64,000 nucleotides of DNA from Aromatoleum anaerobium (GCF_012910705.2 NZ_WTVG02000038.1:310001-374000); one strand, 5' to 3'. Counted from the first letter of the stretch, positions 26,204 to 34,515 are shown. The notes: generated by a model from the letters alone, not told the origin. Made by a program: numbers and translations.

Positions 26204-27471
26204 GTCTTGACATCCTCCCCGGCCTGAAGGCCGGAGATTCCTGCTGCGCTCAGGCGCGGGCATTGAGCCGCCCCTGAGTCGCTTCGGTGGGTTCCTGCTG
26301 CTGACGGCATGACCGCACCGTTCACTTCACAGGCTAACCGGGCGTGTCCCGCCCTTAGCACATTGATCGCGCCAACCACGTCGGCGTTTTCCTCGAAGCC
26401 GCATTCCACGCACTCGAACCGGGCTTGCGTCTGGCGGTTGGCCGACGACACGTGGCCGCAGCATGGACAGGTTCGACTCGTGTTGCGCGGCGGCACGGCG
26501 ATGAGGTGTCCGCCGTTCCACGCCAGCTTGTAGTCCAGTTGTCGTCGGAACTCGGCCCAGCCTTGATCGAGGATGGCTTTGTTCAGGCCCGACTTGGCCC
26601 GAACCTGTTTCCCCGGTTGCTCGCTACTGCCTGCCGCCGACCTCGACATGTTCCGCACCTGCAAGTCCTCGATGCACACCATCGCGTGGTTTTGGCTGAT
26701 CGTGGTTGAGGTCTTGTGCAGGTAGTCGCGGCGGGCGTTACCGATGCGGGAATGGATCTTCTGGACCTTGGCCCTAGCTTTCTTCCAGTTGTTGCTGAAC
26801 TTCGTTTTGCGGCTCATGGCCTGTTGCGCGCGGCGCAAAGCGGTCTGATGCCGTTTGAAGCTGTTGAGCGGAGCGTAAAACGTGCCGTCCGAAAGCGTGG
26901 CGAAGCGCGCCACGCCCATGTCGATGCCAACCGCACCGCCGTTGGGGAGGGGTTGCTCGACCTCGCGCTCCGTCTGAACGCTCACATACCACTTGCCGCA
27001 CGACTGGCTAACCGTGACGTTCTTCACCGTGCCCAGCACGTCCCGGCTGTTGCGATAACGCAACCAGCCGAGCTTTGGCAGAAACAGGCGGCTGTTCGCC
27101 TGCTCAAGTTTGATCTGCTTCGGGTCGGGATAGCGGAAGCTGTCGGCCTGGCCTTTCTTCTTGAAGCGCGGGAAATCGGCCCGCTTCAAGAAGAAGTTGG
27201 CGTAAGCCCGCTCCAGATCCTTGAGCGTCTGCTGCAGAGGGTGAACGGGGGCGCCGGACAGCCAGCCCGTATCCGGGCTGTTGCGCCACTCGGTGAGCCG
27301 CTTGCACAGCCCGGCATAACCGAGCTTCTTCTCGCCTTGCTCGTAGCGTTCTTTCTGCAGCGCCAGCGCCTTGTTGAACACGAACCGGCACGAGCCAGCG
27401 AAGCGGCGCATCTGCCGCTCCTGCTGGCCGTCCGGGCTGAGTTCGAATTTGAAGGCTTGAAGTCGTTGCAT
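26167..27471 (-). CDS. tnpB: TnpB RNA-guided nuclease of an IS200/IS605 element
   Basis: 434 residues. The N-terminal HTH (OrfB_IS605-like) starts MQRLQAFKFEL. The RuvC-like core keeps its acidic residues in GIDMGVARFA, MVCIEDLQVRNM and NADVVGAINVL. The zinc-binding segment CPCCGH...CVECG lies between the last two. TnpB proteins use a right-end-derived RNA to cut DNA next to the element's target motif and help retain the element. The last ~11 residues (LLVKAWRGKRT) come from flanking DNA, because the frame runs past the predicted element end at 26204. It is divergent from tnpA. Confidence 0.9.
   Translation of the reverse strand: MQRLQAFKFELSPDGQQERQMRRFAGSCRFVFNKALALQKERYEQGEKKLGYAGLCKRLTEWRNSPDTGWLSGAPVHPLQQTLKDLERAYANFFLKRADFPRFKKKGQADSFRYPDPKQIKLEQANSRLFLPKLGWLRYRNSRDVLGTVKNVTVSQSCGKWYVSVQTEREVEQPLPNGGAVGIDMGVARFATLSDGTFYAPLNSFKRHQTALRRAQQAMSRKTKFSNNWKKARAKVQKIHSRIGNARRDYLHKTSTTISQNHAMVCIEDLQVRNMSRSAAGSSEQPGKQVRAKSGLNKAILDQGWAEFRRQLDYKLAWNGGHLIAVPPRNTSRTCPCCGHVSSANRQTQARFECVECGFEENADVVGAINVLRAGHARLACEVNGAVMPSAAGTHRSDSGAAQCPRLSAAGISGLQAGEDVKTLLVKAWRGKRT
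26216..26237. repeat. Right-end sub-terminal hairpin of the IS605-type element
   Basis: CCGGCC-TGAA-GGCCGG at 26219-26234, extended outward by two pairs after one C-A mismatch. This is the same core as the left-end hairpin. In this family such hairpins are bound by TnpA and, at this end, fall within the TnpB guide RNA scaffold. Confidence 0.75.
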
Positions 27472-27493
27472 GGCTCAATCATACTCTTGGTCT

Positions 27494-27907
27494 ATGAGCG
27501 ATGACAACGATATTCGACATGGACGGCACTGCGTTTTTAAGATGCACGCCCACTTGGTCTTTGTGGCGAAATACCGCCGCAGAGTGTTCGATGGCGACGC
27601 CATCAATCGGCTGCGCACGATCTTCGCCAAGGTCTGCGCTGACTTCGAGGTGCAACTGATCGAGATGGATGGCGAGGACGATCATGTTCACCTGTTGGTG
27701 GAATATCCGCCGAAGGTGGCCGTCTCCCACCTCGTCAACAGCCTCAAGGGCGTGTCCAGCCGCTTGCTGCGCAAGGAGCGGCCCGACATCGAGAAACGCT
27801 ACTGGAAAGGCGTGCTGTGGTCGCCTTCCTACTTCGCCTCGTCCTGCGGCGGGGCGCCGATTTCCATCGTGCGCCAGTACATCGAACAACAGCAGAGCCC
27901 ACACTGA
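27494..27907 (+). CDS. tnpA: TnpA, HUH/Y1 single-strand transposase of the IS605-type element
   Basis: 137 residues from ATG 27494 (MSDDNDIRHGRHCVFKMH), the usual size. The HUH motif is DDHVHLLVEYPP (HVH). The C-terminal helix ISIVRQYIEQQ supplies the expected catalytic Tyr. The family cuts and rejoins single strands at the hairpin ends. It is divergent from tnpB, whose start lies 23 bp away, so the two share a very short control region. Confidence 0.92.
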   Translation: MSDDNDIRHGRHCVFKMHAHLVFVAKYRRRVFDGDAINRLRTIFAKVCADFEVQLIEMDGEDDHVHLLVEYPPKVAVSHLVNSLKGVSSRLLRKERPDIEKRYWKGVLWSPSYFASSCGGAPISIVRQYIEQQQSPH

Positions 27908-27934
27908 AACCCAGGGACGGCTACGCCGCCCGCG

Positions 27935-28279
27935 CTATCCTTCCCCGGCCTGAAGGCCGGGGTTTGCCGCGCACCGGGTCAATCCCGCCAGTTCGTTGCG
28001 CTCCGCCTTGCTCAGGTTGGCGCGGTCGCCCTTGGCGAACAGCGTCAGCAGGTACAGCGGCATGGCGTCGTCGTGGAAGTAGTAGATGACGCGAACTCCC
28101 CCGCTCTTGCCTTGCCCACCGCGCCGCCAGCGCAATTTGCGCACGCCTCCCGTGCCTTCCATCAGATCGCCGTCCTTCGGGTGCTCGGCCAGATAGCGGA
28201 TGATGTCTTGCCGCTCTTCGGCGCTCAGCAATTTGTCGGCGGTGCGGATGTACTCGGGCAACTCGGCAACGGTTTGCAT
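27935..28279 (-). pseudogene. RelE/HigB2-like toxin gene interrupted by the IS605-type element
   Basis: From ATG 28279 the frame encodes MQTVAELPEYIRTADKLLSAEERQDIIRYLAEHP, then GTGGVRKLRWRRGGQGKSGGVRVIYYF and MPLYLLTLFAKGDRANLSKAERNELAGLT, the RelE-superfamily ribosome-dependent mRNase pattern of HigB2-type toxins. From base 27977 it enters the insertion element and ends in a foreign 13-residue tail (RCAANPGLQAGEG). The native tail lies at 26167-26203. The chimera is 114 residues, close to native length, so residual activity cannot be excluded. Confidence 0.8.
27943..27962. repeat. Left-end sub-terminal hairpin of the IS605-type element
   Basis: A perfect 8-bp stem CCCCGGCC/GGCCGGGG with TGAA loop (plus strand), 16 bp inside the predicted left end at 27977. 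It matches the right-end hairpin core in sequence and orientation. Confidence 0.8.
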
Positions 28280-28525
28280 GGGTTGGAGTGTAATCCATTG
28301 GAACAGTTCAGGCGCTGGGCAAGGCAACCACGTTGCCGGCCGGCTGCCGGATCTCACTCTCCGCTACAGCATCAAGAGATACGCCCGGGAACGAAAAACG
28401 CTTGCCTCGTCCTCGGGGGGACTACATCAGTCGCGGCGTGGTGGTGCCTGAGAGCGCGGTCAGGTAGCCGACGTACGGTTTCCTGGAGTATCCGGACATA
28501 CTCCGGGCTCAACCCGCGAGCCGGT
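28280..28525. other. Gap between toxin and rtcB without a recognised gene
   Basis: About 245 bp. It must carry the promoter of the toxin operon next to 28280. Short open frames on both strands show no recognisable family. I see no convincing hairpin or RNA gene. Confidence 0.5.
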
Positions 28526-29720
28526 CTAGCCTTTGACGCACACCACCTGCTTCAGCGTATGCAGCACATCCGTGAGGTCGCTCTGGTTGGCCATTACCGC
28601 GTCGATGTCCTTGTAGGCGCCGGGAATTTCGTCGATGACGCCCTTGTCCTTGCGGCAGACCACGCCGGCCGTCTGCCGCACGAGATCCGCCTCGGTGAAT
28701 TGCTTCTCTGCCGCGGTGCGGCTCATCCGGCGCCCGGCGCCGGGCGCTCGAACAGAAGCTTTCCGCGTTGCCCTTGCCGCGCACGATGTAGCTGCGCGCA
28801 CCCATGCTGCCCGGAACGATGCCCAGGTCGCCCTCGCGCGCGCGAATCGCCCCCTTGCGCGTCACCCAGACGTTCGCCCCGAAGTGATGCTCCTGCGCGA
28901 CGTAGTTGTGGTGGCAATTGACCACCTCGCTGGTCACCACGAACGGCGGCCAATGCCGGGCCAGCGCGGAGAGCACCAGATCCAGCATGCACTGGCGGTT
29001 CTGTCGCGCATAGTCCTGCGCCCACTGCACTGCCTCGACGTAATCGTCGAAGTGCTCGCTGCCTTCGGGGAAGTACGCCAGATCGCGATCCGGAAGCTGG
29101 ATCATCCAGCGTTCCATGTCCTTGCGCGCGAGCTGGATGAAGTAGTCGGCCATGGCATTGCCGATACCCCGGCTGCCGGAATGGAGCATGACCCAAACGC
29201 GATCCGCCTCGTCGAGACATATCTCTATGAAGTGATTGCCGCCGCCCAGCGTCCCCATCTGGTGTGTCCATTTCGAGACTTTGCCGAATGCCTTGAGAAG
29301 CTGCGGATGGCGTTCGGTGAGCGCCTTGAGCCGCGCCTCGAAAGGCCGCACCGCCTCCGCCCGCACGGTATCGTCGCAGTGTTGCGCGCGGCCGACCGGA
29401 ACGTCATGACTGATCTGCTCGAAAACGGCCCTGAGCGACCTGTCGTCAATATCGTTGGCGGTCAGCGAAAGCCTTGCGGCGACCATGCCGCAGCCGATAT
29501 CGACACCGACCGCAGCAGGGATGATCGCCTTGTGGGTGGCGATGACCGAACCGATGGTCGCACCGATTCCGACGTGGGCATCGGGCATCGCGGCGACATG
29601 ATGATGAATGAAGGGCATCTGCGCGAGGTTCGCGAGTTGGGCCTTCGACTTCTCGTCGACGTCATCGGTCCAGATCTTCACGGGAACACGCTGGCCGGTC
29701 AGCACTTGTTTGATCGGCAT
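28526..29720 (-). pseudogene. rtcB: RtcB-type RNA ligase with a frameshift at the catalytic His motif
   Basis: From ATG 29720 (after AGGAGGGTGTC) the frame encodes MPIKQVLTGQRVPVKIW, the metal-site AAVGVDIGCGM, LGGGNHFIEI, HSGSRGIGN and NCHHNYV, all RtcB signatures. It then reaches GNAESFCS and shifts. Continuing requires another frame, GAGRRMSRTAAEKQFTEADLV, ending VLHTLKQVVCVKG at 28526. The family motif SCSHGAGR, whose His is guanylylated during GTP-dependent ligation, is lost at the break. The net change fits 2 missing bases, inside a perfect 18-nt palindrome (28730-28747). Either inactivated or a sequencing artefact. Confidence 0.85.
28730..28747. repeat. Perfect 18-nt palindrome at the rtcB frameshift
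   Basis: GCGCCCGGCGCCGGGCGC is its own reverse complement. It covers the exact place where the RtcB catalytic His codon should be. Such a palindrome can template mutation and can also compress in sequencing reactions. Confidence 0.9.
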
Positions 29721-29856
29721 GACACCCTCCTGTCGAATCCTGCTCAGGCGCGCTCCACCGTGCGGCGCACAGGCCGGCTCCGCCAGCTGCCGCACCCGCG
29801 GCACGTCCCCGGAGAGAACCCGCATGCCCGCCGCGCCCGATGCGCCACGAACTCGC

Positions 29857-30057
29857 TCACGGGAACGTGCCGCGGTGCTTCTTCTCCATGTCTTCGGTCT
29901 TGTGCTCGGGTGTCACGCCCATGCGCTGCTGATTTTCGCGCTGCTTTTCCTTGTCGCTCCGGGCATCCTCACCCTGCGTGCCGGGCTTGGGAGGGTTCGC
30001 CGCGGAGGACTGGGGATTGTCGGCTGTGTCCGACTTGCGCGTGTGAGGTTCGGCCAT
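29857..30057 (-). CDS. Small hydrophilic conserved-looking protein (66 aa)
   Basis: 66 residues from ATG 30057, which has a good ribosome-binding region (GGAGGAAGCAGAC). Very polar and probably disordered: MAEPHTRKSDTADNPQ through QRENQQRMGVTPEHKTEDMEKKHRGTFP. I have a general impression of similar small proteins ending with this KTEDMEKKHRGTFP-like tail elsewhere in proteobacteria, but know no function. It lies 16 bp after the zinc-knuckle gene and 136 bp before rtcB on the same strand, so a shared transcript is likely. Confidence 0.65.
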   Translation of the reverse strand: MAEPHTRKSDTADNPQSSAANPPKPGTQGEDARSDKEKQRENQQRMGVTPEHKTEDMEKKHRGTFP

Positions 30058-30073
30058 GTCTGCTTCCTCCTGT

Positions 30074-30250
30074 CTATGCTCCCCCGATTCCTTCAATGAC
30101 TACGCCGGTGCCGCCACACTCGACGCAGGGTTTGCCGTCGACAACTCCTGTTCCCTTGCAGGCGCGGCAGGTGTTCTCGCCGGTTCCGGGAGTTCCGGGA
30201 GGTGCCTGGTCGCCGGGATGAGTCTCAGGTCGAGCCGGTTCGGTGTCCAT
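30074..30250 (-). CDS. Small zinc-finger protein with DnaJ-type CxxCxGxG repeats (58 aa)
   Basis: 58 residues from ATG 30250. After a Pro/Gly/Glu-rich N-terminus (MDTEPARPETHPGDQ) come two half-motifs, CRACKGTGVV and CVECGGTGVV, matching the CxxCxGxG zinc-binding repeats of DnaJ. Two half-sites can hold one zinc ion. There is no J-domain or other region. It lies 16 bp upstream of the 66-residue gene and in the same direction as rtcB, so a role near RNA repair or chaperoning is possible but unproven. Confidence 0.75.
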   Translation of the reverse strand: MDTEPARPETHPGDQAPPGTPGTGENTCRACKGTGVVDGKPCVECGGTGVVIEGIGGA

Positions 30251-30378
30251 CGCGAACTCCTTGCTGGGATCAGTCCGAATTCGACGGGACGCAAAGAGGC
30301 GGGTTCCGGCGCGTACATGTCGTTACACGCGCCCACGGGCGGTAAACGCGACGCGGCCAGGCGCACGGCCGGCGGTGT

Positions 30379-31098
30379 TTACAGCCACTCCACGTTCGCC
30401 GAGAACAGGTAACCGGCGCCGTACACGGTCTTGATCAGCCTGGGATGAAGCGGGTTTTCTTCGAGTCGCTTGCGCAGCCGCGAGATGCGCAGGTCGATGC
30501 TGCGGTCGAGCGCCGCGACGTCGCGCCCGCCGAGGAGCTGCTCGCGAGTGAGGATCTGGTTGGGACGCTGGAGCAACGCGCCCAGCAGCCGGGCTTCGGC
30601 CATGCTCAGCGTCTCGGTTTCGCCATCGGGAGAAGTGAGGGCGTTGTTGCCGGGTTCGAAGCGCCAGCCGGCGAATTCGGCGATGCGCACGCCCTTCGCT
30701 GGCGCGTCAGCCGCGGCCGGTTCGCGATAGCGCCGCAGGATGCTGCGCACCCGGGCGATGAATTCGCGCGGCTCGAACGGCTTGACCATGTAGTCGTCGG
30801 CCCCCAGTTCCAGCCCCGTCACGCGGTCATGAGTGTCGCCGCGGCCGGTGACGATCAGCAGGCCGAAGCCATGGCGGGAGCGGACGTGGCTGAGGATGTC
30901 GAGGCCGTCCATGTCGGGCAGGCCGAGATCGAGAACGCACAGGCGCGGAGGGTCGGAATCCAGCCGCCGCAGGAAATCCGCGCCGGTCGCGAAAAATTGC
31001 GCCTCGAAGCCGAATTTCTCGAGCGTCTGGGCCATCAGCCGGGCGACCGCAGGGTCGTCCTCGACGACGTGGATCGTTTCCTTCGGCTTGTTCGGCAC
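30379..31098 (-). CDS. OmpR-family response regulator
   Basis: 239 residues from GTG 31098, chosen because GGAG lies 7 bp upstream and the receiver domain starts right after (TIHVVEDDPAVARLM). The phosphorylated Asp is in LCVLDLGLPDMDGLDIL (about residue 55), the switch Thr in IVTGRGD and the Lys in MVKPFEPREF. The C-terminal ~100 residues are a winged-helix domain (EARLLGALLQRPNQILTREQLL, RSIDLRISRLRKRLE). It starts 20 bp after the histidine kinase stop and should be its partner. Confidence 0.92.
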   Translation of the reverse strand: MPNKPKETIHVVEDDPAVARLMAQTLEKFGFEAQFFATGADFLRRLDSDPPRLCVLDLGLPDMDGLDILSHVRSRHGFGLLIVTGRGDTHDRVTGLELGADDYMVKPFEPREFIARVRSILRRYREPAAADAPAKGVRIAEFAGWRFEPGNNALTSPDGETETLSMAEARLLGALLQRPNQILTREQLLGGRDVAALDRSIDLRISRLRKRLEENPLHPRLIKTVYGAGYLFSANVEWL

Positions 31099-31118
31099 GG
31101 CACGACTCCGCAATTCGG

Positions 31119-32663
31119 TCAGCGACAGATTGCGTCCAGCATAGCCGACAGTCTCTCCTTGCTGAAAGGCTTGGCGAGCAGCGGGACGCCGAGATCCTGG
31201 GTGATCGCATCGGCCTGGTCGACGTAGCCGCTCATCAGGATCACCGGGAGGCCGGGACGAAAGCGGCGAATGAAGCGCGTCAGCCCGCACCCGTCGAGTC
31301 CGCCGGGCATCACGACGTCCGACAGCACGAGCGAGATCGCCGCGACGTTCTCGACGATGTCGGCCGCTTCCTGGCCGTTTTCGGCTTCCAGCACCGAGCA
31401 GCCGAGCGCGGCGAGCTGCTTGCGCACGACGGTGCGTACCTCCGGGTCGTCCTCGACGAGCAGCACCAGCTGCCCCGCAAGATGCGTCGCGGGCGCCGCG
31501 GCGCGGCCCGCTTCGCCGGCTGCGGCAGGACTCGCGACGGTGCGCGGCAGCAACAGCGCGACCATGGTGCCGCAGGCCTGGCGGCTGCGGATGCGTACCG
31601 CCCCGCCCGACTGGCGGGCGAAGCCATACACCATCGGCAGGCCCAGCCCGCTGCCCATGCCGAAACGCTTGGTCGTGAAGAAAGGTTCGAACACGTGCGC
31701 GAGCGTCGTCGCATCCATCCCGGTGCCGCTATCGCGGACCGTCACCTGCACGTAGTCGCCCGGGGGAATATCGAGCTCCGCCGCGGCAGCCGCATCGAGC
31801 GTCTCGACGGCGGACTCGATGCGCAGCTCCCCGCCTTCGGGCATCGCGTCGCGGGCGTTGAGGGCAAGGTTGAGCAGCGCGCTCTCGAGCTGGTGCGCGT
31901 CGGTCATCGCGACCAGTTCGGCATTGCGGCTCGCCGTGTGCAGCGCGATGGTTTCGGGCAGCGAGCGCCGGATCAGCTTCGCCATGCCCAGGATCAGCTC
32001 GTTGACTTCGACCGGCCGCGGCGCGAGCGGCTGCTGGCGCGAGAAGGCCAGCAGCCGCTCGATCAACTGCGCGCCGCCCTGCGCGGCCTGCATCGCCGGG
32101 GCGACGAATTCCTCGATCGCGGCGTCGTCCGGGTGCGCTTCCCGCAGGCCCGCGAGATTGCCCATGACGACGGTCAGCATGTTGTTGAAATCGTGCGCGA
32201 GCCCGCCGCTGAGCTGGCCGATCGCCTCCATTTTCTGCGCTTGCGCGAGCGCGTGCTGCGTCCGGCGCTGCTCGGTGATGTCGACCGCGTGCACGTAGCA
32301 GCCGAGCACTTCGCCGGCGGCGCCGATGTCGGGCACCAGTGTGCTGCGCGCGTATAGCGTGCGCCCTGCCGCGTCGCTCATCGTGTATTCATAGGTGAGC
32401 CGCTCGCCGCCCAGCGCCCGGCCGAGCGGCTCGCGCACCGCGTCGAAAACCTCCGCGGGCACGACATCCACGATGCGGTGCCCGACCACTTGGTCGCTTT
32501 CCCGTCCGAACCACGCCGCGTACGCCTTGTTCGCGTAGCGATACGTCCAGCTGTCGTCGAAATAGGCGATATGCGCCGGAATTGCATCCATGATGTCGCG
32601 CAGGCGCCGGTTCTCGCCAGTCGGGTCCCCGGTCTGCGCCGAAGGCCTGTCGTCGATGTCCAT
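31119..32663 (-). CDS. PAS-domain hybrid histidine kinase with C-terminal receiver
   Basis: 514 residues from ATG 32663. A PAS domain covers ~20-140 (LRDIMDAIPAHIAYFDDSWTYRYANKAYAAWFG). The HisKA box follows with AIGQLSGGLAHDFNNMLTVVMGNL (phospho-His in LAHDFNN), then the ATPase domain with LNLALNARDAM, DSGTGMD and GMGSGLGLPMVYG. A receiver domain at ~390-514 (LVLLVEDDPEVRTVV, VLSDVVMPGG) makes it hybrid. No TM helix is visible, so it senses in the cytoplasm. It is divergent from an acyl-CoA synthetase gene. Signal unknown. Confidence 0.92.
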   Translation of the reverse strand: MDIDDRPSAQTGDPTGENRRLRDIMDAIPAHIAYFDDSWTYRYANKAYAAWFGRESDQVVGHRIVDVVPAEVFDAVREPLGRALGGERLTYEYTMSDAAGRTLYARSTLVPDIGAAGEVLGCYVHAVDITEQRRTQHALAQAQKMEAIGQLSGGLAHDFNNMLTVVMGNLAGLREAHPDDAAIEEFVAPAMQAAQGGAQLIERLLAFSRQQPLAPRPVEVNELILGMAKLIRRSLPETIALHTASRNAELVAMTDAHQLESALLNLALNARDAMPEGGELRIESAVETLDAAAAAELDIPPGDYVQVTVRDSGTGMDATTLAHVFEPFFTTKRFGMGSGLGLPMVYGFARQSGGAVRIRSRQACGTMVALLLPRTVASPAAAGEAGRAAAPATHLAGQLVLLVEDDPEVRTVVRKQLAALGCSVLEAENGQEAADIVENVAAISLVLSDVVMPGGLDGCGLTRFIRRFRPGLPVILMSGYVDQADAITQDLGVPLLAKPFSKERLSAMLDAICR

Positions 32664-32783
32664 ACTTTTTCCCGTTGCGCACCGCCGCTTGCCGCGCAGC
32701 GCTTCATGGCTGTTCGGCCCGATTCTAGCGCCCGTCCCGGCGCCGCCGGAGCGACGACAAGATTGAGTACATTTGCGCGCAAT

Positions 32784-32804
32784 TTGCGACAAGGTTTGTT
32801 GCGA
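32784..32804. promoter_or_regulatory. Imperfect dyad in the kinase / acyl-CoA synthetase divergent gap
   Basis: TTGCGACAA and TTGTTGCGA form an imperfect inverted repeat (7 of 9 pairs) around GGT, just after TTGCGCGCAA. It lies between the divergent starts at 32663 and 32875. It could be an operator, but the evidence is symmetry only. Confidence 0.25.
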
Positions 32805-32874
32805 TGCTTGATCGTGCACGCTCACGTTCGCCGCTCGCGTGGGCCCGTCGGAACGATCGCCCCAGGAGAAAGAA

Positions 32875-34515
32875 TTGTCGAATAGCCCGTATGCCCAAGG
32901 TCTGGCAAAGAACGCCGCGAACTACGTCCCGCTGTCGCCGCTGAGCTTCATCGAACGCTCGGCCCAGGTGTACCCGCAGCGCACCGCGGTAATCCACGGC
33001 GCCCGCCGCTTCACGTGGCAGGAAACCTATGCGCGCTGCCGCCGTCTCGCGAGCGCGCTGGTGCAGCACGGCATCGGCCGCGGCGATACGGTCGCGGTGA
33101 TGCTGCCGAACGTCCCGGCGATGTTCGAAGCGCACTTCGGCGTGCCGATGATCGGCGCCGTGCTCAACACCCTCAACACCCGCCTCGACCCGGAAGCCAT
33201 CGCCTTCATGCTCGCGCACGGCGAAGCGAAAGTGCTGATCACCGACCCCGAGTTCGCGTCACTCGTCGGGCCCGCGCTGGAGCGGCTCGACGGGCCGAAG
33301 CCGCTCGTCATCGATGCGCTCGACGCCGAATACCCGGGCACCGACCGCCTCGGCGCGATCGAGTACGAAGAATTCCTCGCCGCCGGCGACGCCGAGTTCG
33401 CGTGGAGCCTGCCGCCCGACGAATGGGATGCGATCGCGCTGAACTACACGTCCGGCACCACCGGCAACCCGAAAGGCGTCGTCTATCACCATCGCGGCGC
33501 GTACCTCAACGCGGCGTCGAACATCATCAGCTGGGGCATGCCGCAGCACGCGGTGTATCTGTGGACGCTGCCGATGTTCCACTGCAACGGCTGGTGCTTC
33601 CCGTGGACGATGGCCGCCAACGCCGGCATCAACGTGTGCCTGCGCAAAATCGATGTCGCGCTGATCTACGAGCTGATCCGCACGCACAAGGTGAGCCATT
33701 TCTGCGGCGCGCCGATCGTGCACGGCATGCTGATCAACGCGCCGGCGGGCATGCGCGACGGCATCACGCACACGGTGTCGGCACTGATCGCCGGCGCTGC
33801 GCCGCCGGCCGCGATCATCGAGGGCATGGAGCGCATCGGTTTCGACATCACGCACGTCTACGGGCTGACCGAAACCTATGGCCCGGCGTCGGTATGCGCC
33901 AAGCACCCGTCGTGGGACGAACTGCCGATCGACCGCCGCGCCGAGCGCAACGGCCGCCAGGGCGTGCGTTACCACATGCAGGAAGCGATCGCCGTGCTCG
34001 ACCCCGAAACGATGGAGCCGGTGCCGGCCGACGGCGAGACGATGGGCGAGATCATGTTCCGCGGCAACCTCGTCATGAAAGGCTACCTGAAGAACGAGAA
34101 GGCGAGCGACGAAGCCTTCGCCGGAGGCTGGTTCCACACCGGCGACCTCGCGGTGATGCACCCGGACGGCTACGTCAAGATCAAGGACCGCTCCAAGGAC
34201 GTCATCATCTCGGGCGGCGAGAACATCTCGTCCCTCGAAGTCGAGGAAGCGCTGTACCGCCATCCCGCCGTGATGACGGCCGCGGTCGTCGCGAAACCCG
34301 ACGAGAAATGGGGCGAAGTGCCCGCGGCATACATCGAAGTCAAGGACGGCGCGGCGGTCACCGTCGACGACATCATCGCCCACTGCCGCGAGCACCTCGC
34401 GCGCTACAAGGTGCCCAAGCATATCGAGTTCTGCGTGCTGCCGAAGACCTCGACCGGCAAGATCCAGAAATTCGTGCTGCGCGAGCAGGCCAGATCGGCC
34501 TCGGCGATCGACTGA
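32875..34515 (+). CDS. AMP-forming acyl-CoA synthetase
   Basis: 546 residues of the ANL superfamily. YTSGTTGNPKGVVYHHRGAY (about residue 198) is the AMP-binding P-loop, VYGLTETYGP the A5 motif, GWFHTGDLAVMHPDGYVKIKDRSKDVIISGGENIS the hinge region, and PKTSTGKIQKF holds the catalytic Lys. It activates a carboxylic acid with ATP and CoA. Length and pattern suit medium-chain or aromatic/alicyclic acids. I chose TTG 32875 because AGGAGAAAGAA sits immediately upstream. A Liv-type transporter follows after 312 bp, so a shared substrate is plausible. Confidence 0.9.
   Translation: MSNSPYAQGLAKNAANYVPLSPLSFIERSAQVYPQRTAVIHGARRFTWQETYARCRRLASALVQHGIGRGDTVAVMLPNVPAMFEAHFGVPMIGAVLNTLNTRLDPEAIAFMLAHGEAKVLITDPEFASLVGPALERLDGPKPLVIDALDAEYPGTDRLGAIEYEEFLAAGDAEFAWSLPPDEWDAIALNYTSGTTGNPKGVVYHHRGAYLNAASNIISWGMPQHAVYLWTLPMFHCNGWCFPWTMAANAGINVCLRKIDVALIYELIRTHKVSHFCGAPIVHGMLINAPAGMRDGITHTVSALIAGAAPPAAIIEGMERIGFDITHVYGLTETYGPASVCAKHPSWDELPIDRRAERNGRQGVRYHMQEAIAVLDPETMEPVPADGETMGEIMFRGNLVMKGYLKNEKASDEAFAGGWFHTGDLAVMHPDGYVKIKDRSKDVIISGGENISSLEVEEALYRHPAVMTAAVVAKPDEKWGEVPAAYIEVKDGAAVTVDDIIAHCREHLARYKVPKHIEFCVLPKTSTGKIQKFVLREQARSASAID

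Larger units (their letters stand above)
26204..27977 (-). mobile_element. IS200/IS605-family element (IS605 type, tnpA and tnpB divergent)
   Basis: 1,774 bp by my boundary assignment. The left end (minus-strand orientation) follows TTGAC at 27982-27978; the right end is at 26204. Both ends carry a sub-terminal hairpin with core GGCCTTCAGGCC in the same orientation, as expected for elements mobilised as single strands without inverted repeats or target duplication. tnpA and tnpB look intact. Removing these bases restores a toxin frame coupled to its antitoxin. The exact right end could shift by up to 3 bp because GAC is shared at both junctions. Confidence 0.82.

Noticed and set aside
25391-28508. 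Integrative element with att sites at the tRNA-Lys 3' end
   Set aside because: I found no integrase gene and no second copy of the tRNA 3' sequence in the window; the small accessory patch is explained by a TA pair, a truncated ORF and the IS605-type element.
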